Of a stretch of 64,000 bases of DNA, positions 10,524 to 18,671 are shown piece by piece. Below the pieces are notes generated by a model. That model searched no databases, was not told where the DNA came from, and saw only the letters and a program-made list of their open reading frames with translations. Both the position numbers and the translations under genes were made by a program. The DNA is taken from assembly GCF_024198235.1 (NCBI RefSeq), contig NZ_JAKCFB010000032.1, forward strand, positions 1 through 64,000, read 5' to 3'. Source of the stretch: Myxococcus dinghuensis (GTDB taxonomy: Bacteria > Myxococcota > Myxococcia > Myxococcales > Myxococcaceae). Position 1 is the stretch's first letter, and each line of letters opens with the position of its first letter.

Positions 10524-11480
10524 GTGGTGGGCGTGAAGGGGAGGCGCGTGGGGAAGGCGGGGCAGCCTCCTACCGTGCTGCTGATCGAACCTCGGGCGGA
10601 GGACCTGGAGCGGACCCGGATGCTCCTCGGAGAGTCCGGCTTCCGGGTGGTGCCGGTGACCCGCCTCGACGCGGCGGTGCCGCTGTTCGAGGTCATCCGC
10701 CCGGACGCGGTGCTGCTGGCCGTGCAGGCCCCGGACTACGGGGCGGTGCAGGTGGCGCGGCGGCTGCGGCAGCTCAGCCGGGGCACGGTGCCGCTGCTCT
10801 ACATGGTGGACCCGCACGACGTGGTGGCCCGGCAGCACTGCCTGGAGAAGGGGCAGTGCGTGGACGTGGTGCCGCGCACGGGGGCGGGCGCGGAGCTGGC
10901 GGTGAAGCTGCACGCGCAGCTTCGGCTGAAGGCGGCGGTGCAGCGGGCGGCCTCGGGCGAGGAGTCCGGCACGGCGCCCGCGCTGCATGATCCGGTGACG
11001 GGGCTCTACAACCGCGCCTTCCTGTTCGCGCTCATCGGCCTGGAGACGCGGCGGTGTGAGCGCCACGGGGGGAGCTTCTCCGTGGTGGTCGCGGAGGTGG
11101 GGGGCTGGAGCGCGCTGCGCAAGGAGTACGGCCGCGGCATGGCGGAGCGGCTCCTGGTCTACAGCGCGGTGGTGCTGGGCCAGACGGTGCGCGAGGCGGA
11201 CGCGGTGGCCCGGGTGGGGGATTGCCAGTTCGCGCTGATGTTGCCGGCCACGCCCGCGGAGGCGGTGCCGGTGATGATGGCGCGGGTGACGGAGCGCTTC
11301 GAGACGGCGCGCTTCCAGGTGGAGGGGCGCGTGGTGCGCACGTCGCTGGAGCTGGGCGCGGTGAGCTTCCCGGACATCGCGGGCACGCCCCAGCAACTGC
11401 TGAGCGCGGCGCAGCAGGACATGCGCCGGACGCGAGAGTTTCGCCGGATGGCCGGGTCCGTGACCCGGCTCTCGGTTTGA
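10524..11480 (+). CDS. Degenerate receiver-GGDEF protein
   Basis: A 318-residue signalling protein with an N-terminal CheY-like fold and a C-terminal GGDEF fold. Both active sites look broken. In the receiver, the acidic pocket reads IEPRAED, the phosphoacceptor Asp is replaced (VLLAV for VLLDV) and the conserved Lys is Arg (VVPRTG). In the GGDEF domain the entry motif DPVTGLYNR is intact, but the GG(D/E)EF loop reads GDCQF. It is therefore more likely a partner-binding or sensor protein than a diguanylate cyclase. GTG 10524 follows GGAGG by five bases; an upstream GTG at 10446 is possible. The NtrC-type regulator starts 44 bp downstream on the same strand. Confidence 0.8.
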   Translation: MVGVKGRRVGKAGQPPTVLLIEPRAEDLERTRMLLGESGFRVVPVTRLDAAVPLFEVIRPDAVLLAVQAPDYGAVQVARRLRQLSRGTVPLLYMVDPHDVVARQHCLEKGQCVDVVPRTGAGAELAVKLHAQLRLKAAVQRAASGEESGTAPALHDPVTGLYNRAFLFALIGLETRRCERHGGSFSVVVAEVGGWSALRKEYGRGMAERLLVYSAVVLGQTVREADAVARVGDCQFALMLPATPAEAVPVMMARVTERFETARFQVEGRVVRTSLELGAVSFPDIAGTPQQLLSAAQQDMRRTREFRRMAGSVTRLSV

Positions 11481-11524
11481 GGATGGGTGGAGGGTCGATG
11501 CAGAGGGCGAGCGGAGGCGAGGGG

Positions 11525-13159
11525 ATGGATCGGATCGCGGTGCTGGTGGTGGATGACGAGGAGTCGGTACGCACCTTCATGTCCGAGCTGCTCGGTAGCG
11601 CGGGCTACCAGGTGCGCTGTGCTTCGAGCGGGGCGCAGGCGCTGGAGATGCTCGCGGGAGGGTCCTTCGACGCCGTGCTCCTGGACGTGGTGATGCCGGA
11701 GATGAGTGGCCTGGAGGTGCTGCGGCGCTACCGGGGGCAGGGCGGCAACGCGCCCGTCATCGTGCTCAGCGGCCTGACCGGCGCGGACGACGCGGTGCGC
11801 GCGATGAAGATGGGCGCCAGCGACTATCTCTCCAAGCCGTTGGGCAACGACGACCTGCAGGACGCGCTGTCGAGGGCGCTGGGGGCGCGCGCGCCCGACC
11901 GGCCGGGGGCGCCGCCCGGGCTGGTCGCGCGTCCGCCGGTGGACCCCGCGGCGGATGCCCGGGTGCTCATCTCCACCTCGCCCTCGATGCGGCGCGCCCG
12001 CGCGCTGGTGGAGCGCATCGCCAACGAGAACGTCCCGGTGCTGCTCCTGGGCGAGTCCGGCACGGGCAAGGAGGTCATCGCGCGGGAGATCCACGCGCGC
12101 AGCCAGCGCCGGGGACGGCCGTTCATCAAGGTGAACTGCGCGGCGCTGCCCGGGGAGCTGCTGGAGAGCGAGCTGTTCGGCCACGAGCGCGGCGCCTTCA
12201 CCGGCGCCACGGCGGAGAAGCCCGGCAAGTTCGAGCTGGCGGACCAGGGCACCATCTTCCTGGACGAGATCGGCGAGATGGCCATCCGGCTCCAGGCCAA
12301 GCTGCTCCAGGTCCTCCAGGACGAGGAGTTCTTCCGCGTCGGCGGCAAGAAGAGCGTGCGGGTCGACAGCCGCGTCGTGGTGGCCACCAACCGCGACCTG
12401 GAGAAGGAGATCGCCCTCGGCAACTTCCGCGAGGACCTCTACTACCGCCTCAACGTGGTGGCCATCCGCCTGCCGCCCCTGCGCGAGCGGCGCGAGGACG
12501 TGGTGCCGCTGACGGACCACTTCCTGAAGAAGTACGGGCGCCACTACATCAGCGGCGTGTCGGAGCTGCCCACGGAGGTGCTCCAGGCCTTCGCGGACTA
12601 CGACTGGCCGGGCAACGTGCGTGAGCTGGAGAACATGGTCCGGCGGCTGTGCGTCCTGAAGGACCCGACGCTGGTGCTCGACGAGCTCCACACCGCCAGC
12701 CGGGCCCCGGCGAGCGCGCCGTCCCTGCCCACCGCGTACGGAGGGGACGACGGCGGCTATCCCATGCGGATGCCCGAGGAGCCGGCGAGGCCCTCGTCGC
12801 CGTCCGTGCAGGTACTGGAGATGCCGTCCCGGGGGGCGGGGGCCACCGCGCTCGCGCCCCAGGCCGTCCCGACGGTGCTCGAGCCCATCAACTCGGTGAT
12901 TCCGTCGCCGCGCTACGTCAATCCCTTCGACGTGCCCCAGCCGCCGCCTCCGCCGCCTCCGAGCGGGGAGCTGTCGCTGAAGGACATCGGCAAGCGCGCG
13001 GCGATGCTGGCCGAGCGCGAGGCCATCCTGGCGATGCTCCAACGCACCGCGTGGAACAAGCGACGCGCGGCGAGCAAGCTGCGCATCAGCTACAAGGCGC
13101 TCCTCTACAAAATCAAGGAGTGCGGCATCATCGACCCGCGCGCCAGCGCGGAGTTGTGA
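11525..13159 (+). CDS. NtrC-family sigma-54-dependent response regulator
   Basis: A 544-residue enhancer-binding protein. The receiver domain has the acidic pair at 10-11, phosphoacceptor Asp54 and Lys104. The AAA+ domain has Walker A GESGTGKE (176-183), the sigma-54-contacting GAFTGA loop (223-228), Walker B IFLDEIGE and the arginine-finger region. A long Pro-rich linker, including a run of seven prolines, leads to a Fis-type helix-turn-helix (about 510-535). ATG 11525 has GGAGG seven bases upstream; in-frame ATGs at 11498 and 11483 are alternatives. No histidine kinase gene is adjacent. It probably works with the degenerate receiver-GGDEF protein just upstream. Confidence 0.93.
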   Translation: MDRIAVLVVDDEESVRTFMSELLGSAGYQVRCASSGAQALEMLAGGSFDAVLLDVVMPEMSGLEVLRRYRGQGGNAPVIVLSGLTGADDAVRAMKMGASDYLSKPLGNDDLQDALSRALGARAPDRPGAPPGLVARPPVDPAADARVLISTSPSMRRARALVERIANENVPVLLLGESGTGKEVIAREIHARSQRRGRPFIKVNCAALPGELLESELFGHERGAFTGATAEKPGKFELADQGTIFLDEIGEMAIRLQAKLLQVLQDEEFFRVGGKKSVRVDSRVVVATNRDLEKEIALGNFREDLYYRLNVVAIRLPPLRERREDVVPLTDHFLKKYGRHYISGVSELPTEVLQAFADYDWPGNVRELENMVRRLCVLKDPTLVLDELHTASRAPASAPSLPTAYGGDDGGYPMRMPEEPARPSSPSVQVLEMPSRGAGATALAPQAVPTVLEPINSVIPSPRYVNPFDVPQPPPPPPPSGELSLKDIGKRAAMLAEREAILAMLQRTAWNKRRAASKLRISYKALLYKIKECGIIDPRASAEL

Positions 13160-13213
13160 ACGTCACGCCGCGGCGGCTTGCATCGCTCCCCGGGGCCCGG
13201 TATCGCGGGGAGC

Positions 13214-14527
13214 ATGGCGCCTCCACTGCTCCTCCTGGGGTCTGGCTACACCCTCACGCGGCTCGCCGTCGACGAGGCACGGGCGGGGCGAGACGTCCTC
13301 GCGGCGACCCGCGACCCCGGCCGGCGGGAGGCGCTGACGCTCGCCGGCGCCCGGGTCGTCGAGCTCGAGGAGGCCCTGGCCCGGACGGGCGGGGCCGACG
13401 TCGTCGTCTCCCTGCCCCCCGAGGCCGGCCTGGATTCGCGTGTGGCCGAGGCCCTGGCCTCGCGGCCCGCGGCGCGGCTGGTCTACCTGTCCTCCACCGG
13501 CGTCTACGGCAAGGCGCGGGGAGCGGTGGACGAGGACACGCCCGTGGACGTGGCGACGCCCGGCTCGCTGGCGCGCGTCGAGGCGGAGTCGCGCTACCTG
13601 CCGCACGGGGCGATGGTGCTGCGCATCGCGGGCATCTACGGCCCGGGGCGCAGCATGCACACGCGACTGCTCGCCGGTACCCTGCGGCTTCCCGACCGGG
13701 GCGGGCGCATCTCCCGCGTCCACGTGGACGACCTGGTGGAGGCCATCCGCGTGGTGCTCGCGGACGGAGAGCCTGGGGCCCTCTACTGCGTGGCGGATGA
13801 CCGCGCCGCGCCCCAGGTGGAGTCGGTCTCCTTCCTCGCCGGGTGCCTGGGCGTGCCGCTGCCCCCCACCGTGCCGCTGGAGAGCCTCCCGGAGACGCTC
13901 CGGGGTGACCGGGCCGTGTCCAACGCCCGCCTCAAGGCGCTGGGCTGGACGCCCCGCTACCCGGACTTCACCGCGGGCTTCCCGGCGGTGCTGGCCGCGG
14001 AGGGGCACGCCGTCGCGCCCGCGCAGCTCGTCATCCGCCGGATCCTCCCCGACGAGGTCGAGGCCTTCCGGGCGCTGCGGTTGGCGTCGCTGACCGCCCA
14101 CCCGGAGAGCTTCGGCGCGTCCGCCGCGGAGGACGCCGCGCTGCCGCTGGAGGTCCTCCGGTCGAAGCTCGACGGAGGCGCGACGGCGCTGGTGCTGGGC
14201 GCCTACGAAGGGACGCGCCTGGTGGGCATGGGCGGCGTGCGCCGGGAGCCGGGCGCGAAGGTGGCCCACAAGGCCGGCATCTGGGGCATCTACGTCGCGC
14301 CGGAGGCCCGCTCCCGGGGCCTGGGGCGGCGGCTGCTCATGGGGCTGGTGTCGGAGGCGCGGCGGATGCCCGGCGTCGAGCAGGTGCAGTTGGCCGTCGT
14401 CTCCGGCAATGCCTCCGCCTCCTCCCTGTACCGCTCCCTGGGCTTCCAGACCTATGGCGTGGAGCCGCGGGCGATCAAGATCGGCGACGCCTACGTCGAC
14501 AAGGAGCTGATGGTCCTCTCCCTCTGA
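13214..14527 (+). CDS. NAD-epimerase/GNAT acetyltransferase fusion
   Basis: A 437-residue two-domain protein. Residues 1 to about 270 resemble an atypical SDR/NAD-dependent epimerase: a glycine-rich start (LLGSGYT), LVYLSSTGVYG, IAGIYGPGR and the HVDDLV segment, but no classical YxxxK, so catalysis is doubtful. From about 280 to the end is a GNAT N-acetyltransferase, with IYVAPEARSRGLGRRLL as the acetyl-CoA pyrophosphate loop and a SLYRSLGF end motif. ATG 13214 begins the nucleotide-binding strand. Each half occurs alone in other bacteria; the joined substrate is unknown. Confidence 0.82.
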   Translation: MAPPLLLLGSGYTLTRLAVDEARAGRDVLAATRDPGRREALTLAGARVVELEEALARTGGADVVVSLPPEAGLDSRVAEALASRPAARLVYLSSTGVYGKARGAVDEDTPVDVATPGSLARVEAESRYLPHGAMVLRIAGIYGPGRSMHTRLLAGTLRLPDRGGRISRVHVDDLVEAIRVVLADGEPGALYCVADDRAAPQVESVSFLAGCLGVPLPPTVPLESLPETLRGDRAVSNARLKALGWTPRYPDFTAGFPAVLAAEGHAVAPAQLVIRRILPDEVEAFRALRLASLTAHPESFGASAAEDAALPLEVLRSKLDGGATALVLGAYEGTRLVGMGGVRREPGAKVAHKAGIWGIYVAPEARSRGLGRRLLMGLVSEARRMPGVEQVQLAVVSGNASASSLYRSLGFQTYGVEPRAIKIGDAYVDKELMVLSL

Positions 14528-14691
14528 CGCGGGCCTCGTGCGCACCCCTCCACACCCGAAGCGTCCCACGGACGGACAGTGTCGTGAGTGGCCGGTGACA
14601 GATCCGCGGCACAGGGGTGTTCAGGTGCACGGAGGACGCCGCGGTGGCCTGGTGGAGAGGCCGAGCGCACCGCGCCGGAGGCTTCGTGAGC

Positions 14692-15507
14692 ATGGCCCTT
14701 TGCACCCCTGACTGGTTGCTGGAGCGAATCGCGCTGGGAGAGCTTCCCCCCGAGTCGCTCGTCGCCGCCCGCGCCCGGCTGGAGCAGGAGCCGGATGGAC
14801 GGGCCCGGCTGGCGCGCCTGGAGGAGGACTCCCAGCGGACGCTGTCGCGGCACTCCGCCGAGGCCGTGGCCTCGGAGGTCCGTCGCCGGGAGCACCTGGC
14901 CCGGGTGCGGGGCGACGCGGCGCGCCCGTCCGAGCGGCCGGATTGGCAGGGGCTGGCGCTGGGCATGCCCGTCGTCGCGTCGCTGGTGCTCCTGTTCCTC
15001 TCCGCGCCTCGCGACAGCGTGGAGCCCCCCTTGCTCTCTCCGGCGAGGGTGGAGCTCCTGGAGACGCCGGGGATCAAGGGCGACGCGCGGCTCCTCGTCT
15101 ACCGCCAGGGAATGGGGTTGGGGGACCCAGAGCTGTTGATGGACCATGCCCAGGCCCATGCGGGCGACCTGCTCCAGCTCAGCTACGTCTCCGGGGGGAA
15201 GACCCACGGCGTCGTCGTCTCCGTGGACGGGCGGGGGGCGGTGACCCTGCATTTCCCCACCACGCTCGTGGGGTCGACGGCGCTCAAGCCCGGGCGCGCG
15301 GTGTCGTTGGCCCACTCGTACGAACTGGACGACGCCCCGGACTTCGAGCGCTTCTTCCTGGTCACCTCCCAGGGGCCGCTGGATGCGGGGGCCGTCCTGG
15401 AGGCGGCGCGCCTGCTGGCCCGTCAGCCGGTCGAAGCGGGCACCCATCCGCTGCCGCTTCCGGATACCCTGGCCCAGACATCCTTCACGTTGGAGAAGGT
15501 GCCGTGA
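14692..15507 (+). CDS. DUF4384-like membrane protein, anti-sigma-like layout
   Basis: A 271-residue protein. It has an N-terminal soluble part with charged helices, one membrane helix (about 91-107) and an outer part containing GDLLQLSYVSGGKTHGVV and VDGRGAVTLHFP, the signature of DUF4384 domains. In myxobacteria such proteins often sit between an ECF sigma gene and a caspase-like gene. Here the caspase gene follows with a TGATG overlap, but no sigma gene precedes, so an anti-sigma role is uncertain. GTG 14686 sits closer to the ideal spacing from GGAGG and is an alternative start to the ATG. Confidence 0.72.
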   Translation: MALCTPDWLLERIALGELPPESLVAARARLEQEPDGRARLARLEEDSQRTLSRHSAEAVASEVRRREHLARVRGDAARPSERPDWQGLALGMPVVASLVLLFLSAPRDSVEPPLLSPARVELLETPGIKGDARLLVYRQGMGLGDPELLMDHAQAHAGDLLQLSYVSGGKTHGVVVSVDGRGAVTLHFPTTLVGSTALKPGRAVSLAHSYELDDAPDFERFFLVTSQGPLDAGAVLEAARLLARQPVEAGTHPLPLPDTLAQTSFTLEKVP

Positions 15508-17729
15508 TGGCGCGCTCGTTCCTGTACCTGTCCCTGCTGCTCCCCGTACTGGCATCGGCGGCGCCGTCCTCCGAGGCCGGCGCGGTGCGGCGCTTCGCGC
15601 TGCTCGTCGGCGTCAACGACGGCGGCCCCGGCCGGGCGAAGCTGCGCTATGCCGTGACGGACGCCCGTTCGTTCGCGCAGGTGCTGGGGGAGCTCGGGGG
15701 CGTGCAGCCCCAGGACCAGCTCCTGATGTTGGAGGGGGACCGGGCGGCGCTGGAGGCCGCGCTCACGCGCTTCAAGGCGATGGTCGCCGCGGCGAAGGGG
15801 AGCGGCGCGCGCACCGAGGCGCTCATCTACTACTCCGGCCACTCCGACGAGGAGGGCCTGCTGCTGCACCAGGACCGCTTCGGCTACCGCGAGCTGCGCC
15901 AGACGCTGGAGCAGCTCCCCGCCGACGTGCGCATCGCCATCCTCGATTCGTGCGCCTCCGGGACGATGGCGCGGCAGAAGGGCGGCGTGCGCCGGCCGGC
16001 CTTCCTCGTCGACGCCTCCACCGCGGTGCGCGGGCACGCCATCCTCACCTCGTCGTCCGAGGACGAGGTGTCCCAGGAGTCCGACCGCATCGGCGGCTCG
16101 TTCTTCACCCACAACCTGGTGTCCGGCCTGCGCGGCGCCGCGGACGCGACGGGCGACGGGAAGGTGACCCTCCACGAGGCGTACCAGTTCGCCTTCCACG
16201 AGACGCTCGCGCGCACCGAGCGCACGCGCGGGGGCGCCCAGCACCCGGCCTACGACATCGAGCTGGCCGGCACCGGCGAGCTGGTGATGACGGACCTGCG
16301 CGGCACCTCGGCCGTGCTGGTGCTGGGGGACGACGTGGAGGGACGCCTCTTCGTGCGCGACGAGCCGGGGCGCCTGGTCGTGGAGCTGAACAAGCTGGCC
16401 GGCCGCGCCACGGAGCTGGCGCTCATGCCGGGGCGCTACACGGTCGTGCGCGAGGCGCGCGGCGCGTCCTCGCGCGCGGAGCTGGTGGTGGGCGAGGGCG
16501 GACGGACGCTCCTGGCGGACCGCGCGTTCGTGGGCGTCACGGGCGAGCTCACCGCCATGCGCGGCGGTGCGCCCGTCGCGGGCGGCGCGGCGCTCCCCGA
16601 CGCGGCCCCGGGTGGGGGCATGCGCCATCGCTTCGTCAACCTGGGACTCTTCCCCAAGCTGCAGACCAACGACTGGCTCGGCGGGGGGGACGTCTCCAAC
16701 AACCTGTCCGTGTCGCTGGGCGTCTCGGAGAACGCCCGGCTCGACGGCCTGGCCCTGGCGCTGGGCGCGAACTTCACCCACGGCCCCATCCATGGCGTGC
16801 AGATGGCCACCGGCGGCAACGTGGCGCGGGACGCGGTGTCGGGCGCGCAACTGGCGGTGGGCGGCAACTGGGCCTCGGGCCGCGTGGAGGGCATCCAGGC
16901 CTCGGTGGGCCTCAACGTCGCGCGCCAGGGGGGCCTGTTGGCGCAGATGGCGGTGGGGGCCAACCTCTCCAACGCCTCGACGGCCGGCCTCCAGATGGCG
17001 GTGGGCTCCAGTTGGGTCGAGGGCGACTTCGACGGCTACCAGGCGTCGGTGGGGCTGAGCATGGTGCGGGGCCACCTGGAGGGGATGCAGATGGGCGGGG
17101 TCAGCTACGCGGCCTCCGCGCGGGGCGCGCAGTTGTCGCTCGTCAACGTGGGTGGGGACGTGACCGGCATGCAGTTGGGCCTCGTCAACGTCGCCGGGAA
17201 GATGAACGGCCTGCAACTGGGCCTCGTCAACGTGGCGAACAACCTGGAGTCCGGCGTGCCGGTGGGTCTCTTGAGCATCGTGCGCAACGGCCAGTTCCAC
17301 GTCGAGGTGTTCGGCAGCGACGTCAACTTCAGCAACCTGTCCCTGAAGGTGGGGAGCACGCACCTCTACACGACGCTCGTGGCGGGCATCGGTTCGGTGG
17401 CGGGCAGCCGGGGCCCCAGCCACTGGTCGCTGGGCCTGGGCGTCGGCGGGCACGTGCCGGTGACGGAGCGGCTCTTCTTCGACGTGGACGTGGTGTCGAA
17501 CAACATCTTCGTGTGGGACAAGGCGCTCGAGGGCAACCGGATGCTGCAGCAGGCGCGCCTCCAGTTCGGCTTCCAGCTCGCGTCGCACCTGGCCATCGTC
17601 GCGGGGCCGACCTTCAACCTCCTGCACACGACGGACAGCACGCCGGTGGGGACGGTCAGCCGCTTCGCCTCGTCGTCGCAGAAGGAGTTCTCGATGTGGC
17701 CCGGCGTGCAGGCGGGGTTGCGCATCTGA
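15507..17729 (+). CDS. Caspase-like (C14) protein with LA_2272-type surface repeats
   Basis: A 740-residue exported protein. A signal peptide (1-19) precedes a caspase/metacaspase fold with the catalytic His112 (YYSGHSDEEG) and Cys149 (ILDSCASG). A linker domain rich in strands follows. From about 400 to 590 there are roughly ten short repeats of the form G-x-Q-x-(A/G)-x-x-N, spaced about 15-20 residues, as in LA_2272-type surface repeat proteins. The C terminus is beta-rich, like an outer-membrane barrel. The start overlaps the DUF4384 gene (TGATG) with GGAGAAGG upstream. Probably a cell-surface protease or regulator; the target is unknown. Confidence 0.85.
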   Translation: MARSFLYLSLLLPVLASAAPSSEAGAVRRFALLVGVNDGGPGRAKLRYAVTDARSFAQVLGELGGVQPQDQLLMLEGDRAALEAALTRFKAMVAAAKGSGARTEALIYYSGHSDEEGLLLHQDRFGYRELRQTLEQLPADVRIAILDSCASGTMARQKGGVRRPAFLVDASTAVRGHAILTSSSEDEVSQESDRIGGSFFTHNLVSGLRGAADATGDGKVTLHEAYQFAFHETLARTERTRGGAQHPAYDIELAGTGELVMTDLRGTSAVLVLGDDVEGRLFVRDEPGRLVVELNKLAGRATELALMPGRYTVVREARGASSRAELVVGEGGRTLLADRAFVGVTGELTAMRGGAPVAGGAALPDAAPGGGMRHRFVNLGLFPKLQTNDWLGGGDVSNNLSVSLGVSENARLDGLALALGANFTHGPIHGVQMATGGNVARDAVSGAQLAVGGNWASGRVEGIQASVGLNVARQGGLLAQMAVGANLSNASTAGLQMAVGSSWVEGDFDGYQASVGLSMVRGHLEGMQMGGVSYAASARGAQLSLVNVGGDVTGMQLGLVNVAGKMNGLQLGLVNVANNLESGVPVGLLSIVRNGQFHVEVFGSDVNFSNLSLKVGSTHLYTTLVAGIGSVAGSRGPSHWSLGLGVGGHVPVTERLFFDVDVVSNNIFVWDKALEGNRMLQQARLQFGFQLASHLAIVAGPTFNLLHTTDSTPVGTVSRFASSSQKEFSMWPGVQAGLRI

Positions 17730-17943
17730 GCGGGCGACCCACCGGGTGACCCGGGCAGGGGAGGGGGCGGCCCGTTCCCTCCCGTCGGACAGCGGCCGCG
17801 GGGCGGAGCGGAGCTGAGGGCTTCCATCAGCCGGACGCCACGCCCCCCGGGCCGAGCGGCTTTCCATCGCGCACCCCCTGGTGACAGGCTTGGAAGACGG
17901 TCGGCGGCTGGCGCGACCGGGCAACCCTTGTCCTGGGGGCACG

Positions 17944-18510
17944 ATGTCCAAGTTGCTGTTCGCGGCGTTCACCGAGGGCGTGAGCCTCTCGATGTCGGGC
18001 CAACACGAGGCCGCGATCGTCGCCTTCGACAAGGTCCTCTCCGTGGACCCGAGGCACTCCCCGGCCCTCTCCGCGAAGGGGGCCTCCCTCCTCCTCCTGG
18101 ACCGTCCCCAGGACGCGCTGGCCTGCTTCGAGCGGGCCATCGAGGTGGACCCCACCGCCGCGGACCCCCACCGCGACGCCGCCCTGTGCCAGTTGGCCCT
18201 GGGGGAGCCCGAGGCCGCCTCCACCCTCATGGAGCGCGCCATCCAGCTCAACCCGGAGCCCGGCTTCCGCGAGGGCGCCGCCGTCGAGGTCTACGAGCGG
18301 GGCAACGCGCTGCTCACCCAGGGCTCCCGCCGGCCCGACAAGGCCCGCTACCGGCAGGCCCGGCGCACCTTCGAGCTCGCCCTGGAGCTGTCGCCCGCAT
18401 ATGTCGAGGCGGCCAAGGCGCTCGCGGAAGTCTGGGAACACCTGGGAGACACCGCCCAGCGGGACCACTACGCCCAACTGGCGCTGCGGCTGCGCCCCAT
18501 GGGGAGCTGA
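17944..18510 (+). CDS. TPR-repeat protein
   Basis: A 188-residue soluble protein made of tetratricopeptide repeats (for example residues 5-38, 39-72, 73-106 and about 140-180), with the usual small/large/aromatic positions and VDP turns. There is no signal peptide or catalytic motif. The ATG at 17944 begins MSKLLFAAF. It stands alone in a 213-bp gap upstream and 161-bp gap downstream. It probably acts as a protein-protein scaffold. Confidence 0.82.
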   Translation: MSKLLFAAFTEGVSLSMSGQHEAAIVAFDKVLSVDPRHSPALSAKGASLLLLDRPQDALACFERAIEVDPTAADPHRDAALCQLALGEPEAASTLMERAIQLNPEPGFREGAAVEVYERGNALLTQGSRRPDKARYRQARRTFELALELSPAYVEAAKALAEVWEHLGDTAQRDHYAQLALRLRPMGS

Positions 18511-18582
18511 GCGGGCGGCCGCCGGGCCGCCATCTTCTTGTCACGGGCTCCTCGCGCCCCGGGGCGAAGCATCCGGTGGCCT

Positions 18583-18601
18583 CGCGGTGTTACACACCGC
18601 G
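18583..18601. promoter_or_regulatory. 19-bp inverted repeat upstream of DAHP synthase
   Basis: CGCGGTGTTACACACCGCG is a perfect 8-3-8 inverted repeat ending 70 nt before the DAHP synthase start. It is a plausible repressor site for control of aromatic amino-acid synthesis; no regulator gene is nearby. Confidence 0.45.
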
Positions 18602-18671
18602 CGGACGCTGTTGCTATCATTCGCGACCCACATCAAGACCTACACGCCCAAGTGGTTGGAGACGCACGAAG

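Noticed and set aside
15423-18251. Open frame of 942 codons opposite the caspase and TPR genes
   Set aside because: It spans two real genes and an intergenic gap and shows only low-complexity His/Arg-rich sequence; a GC artefact.
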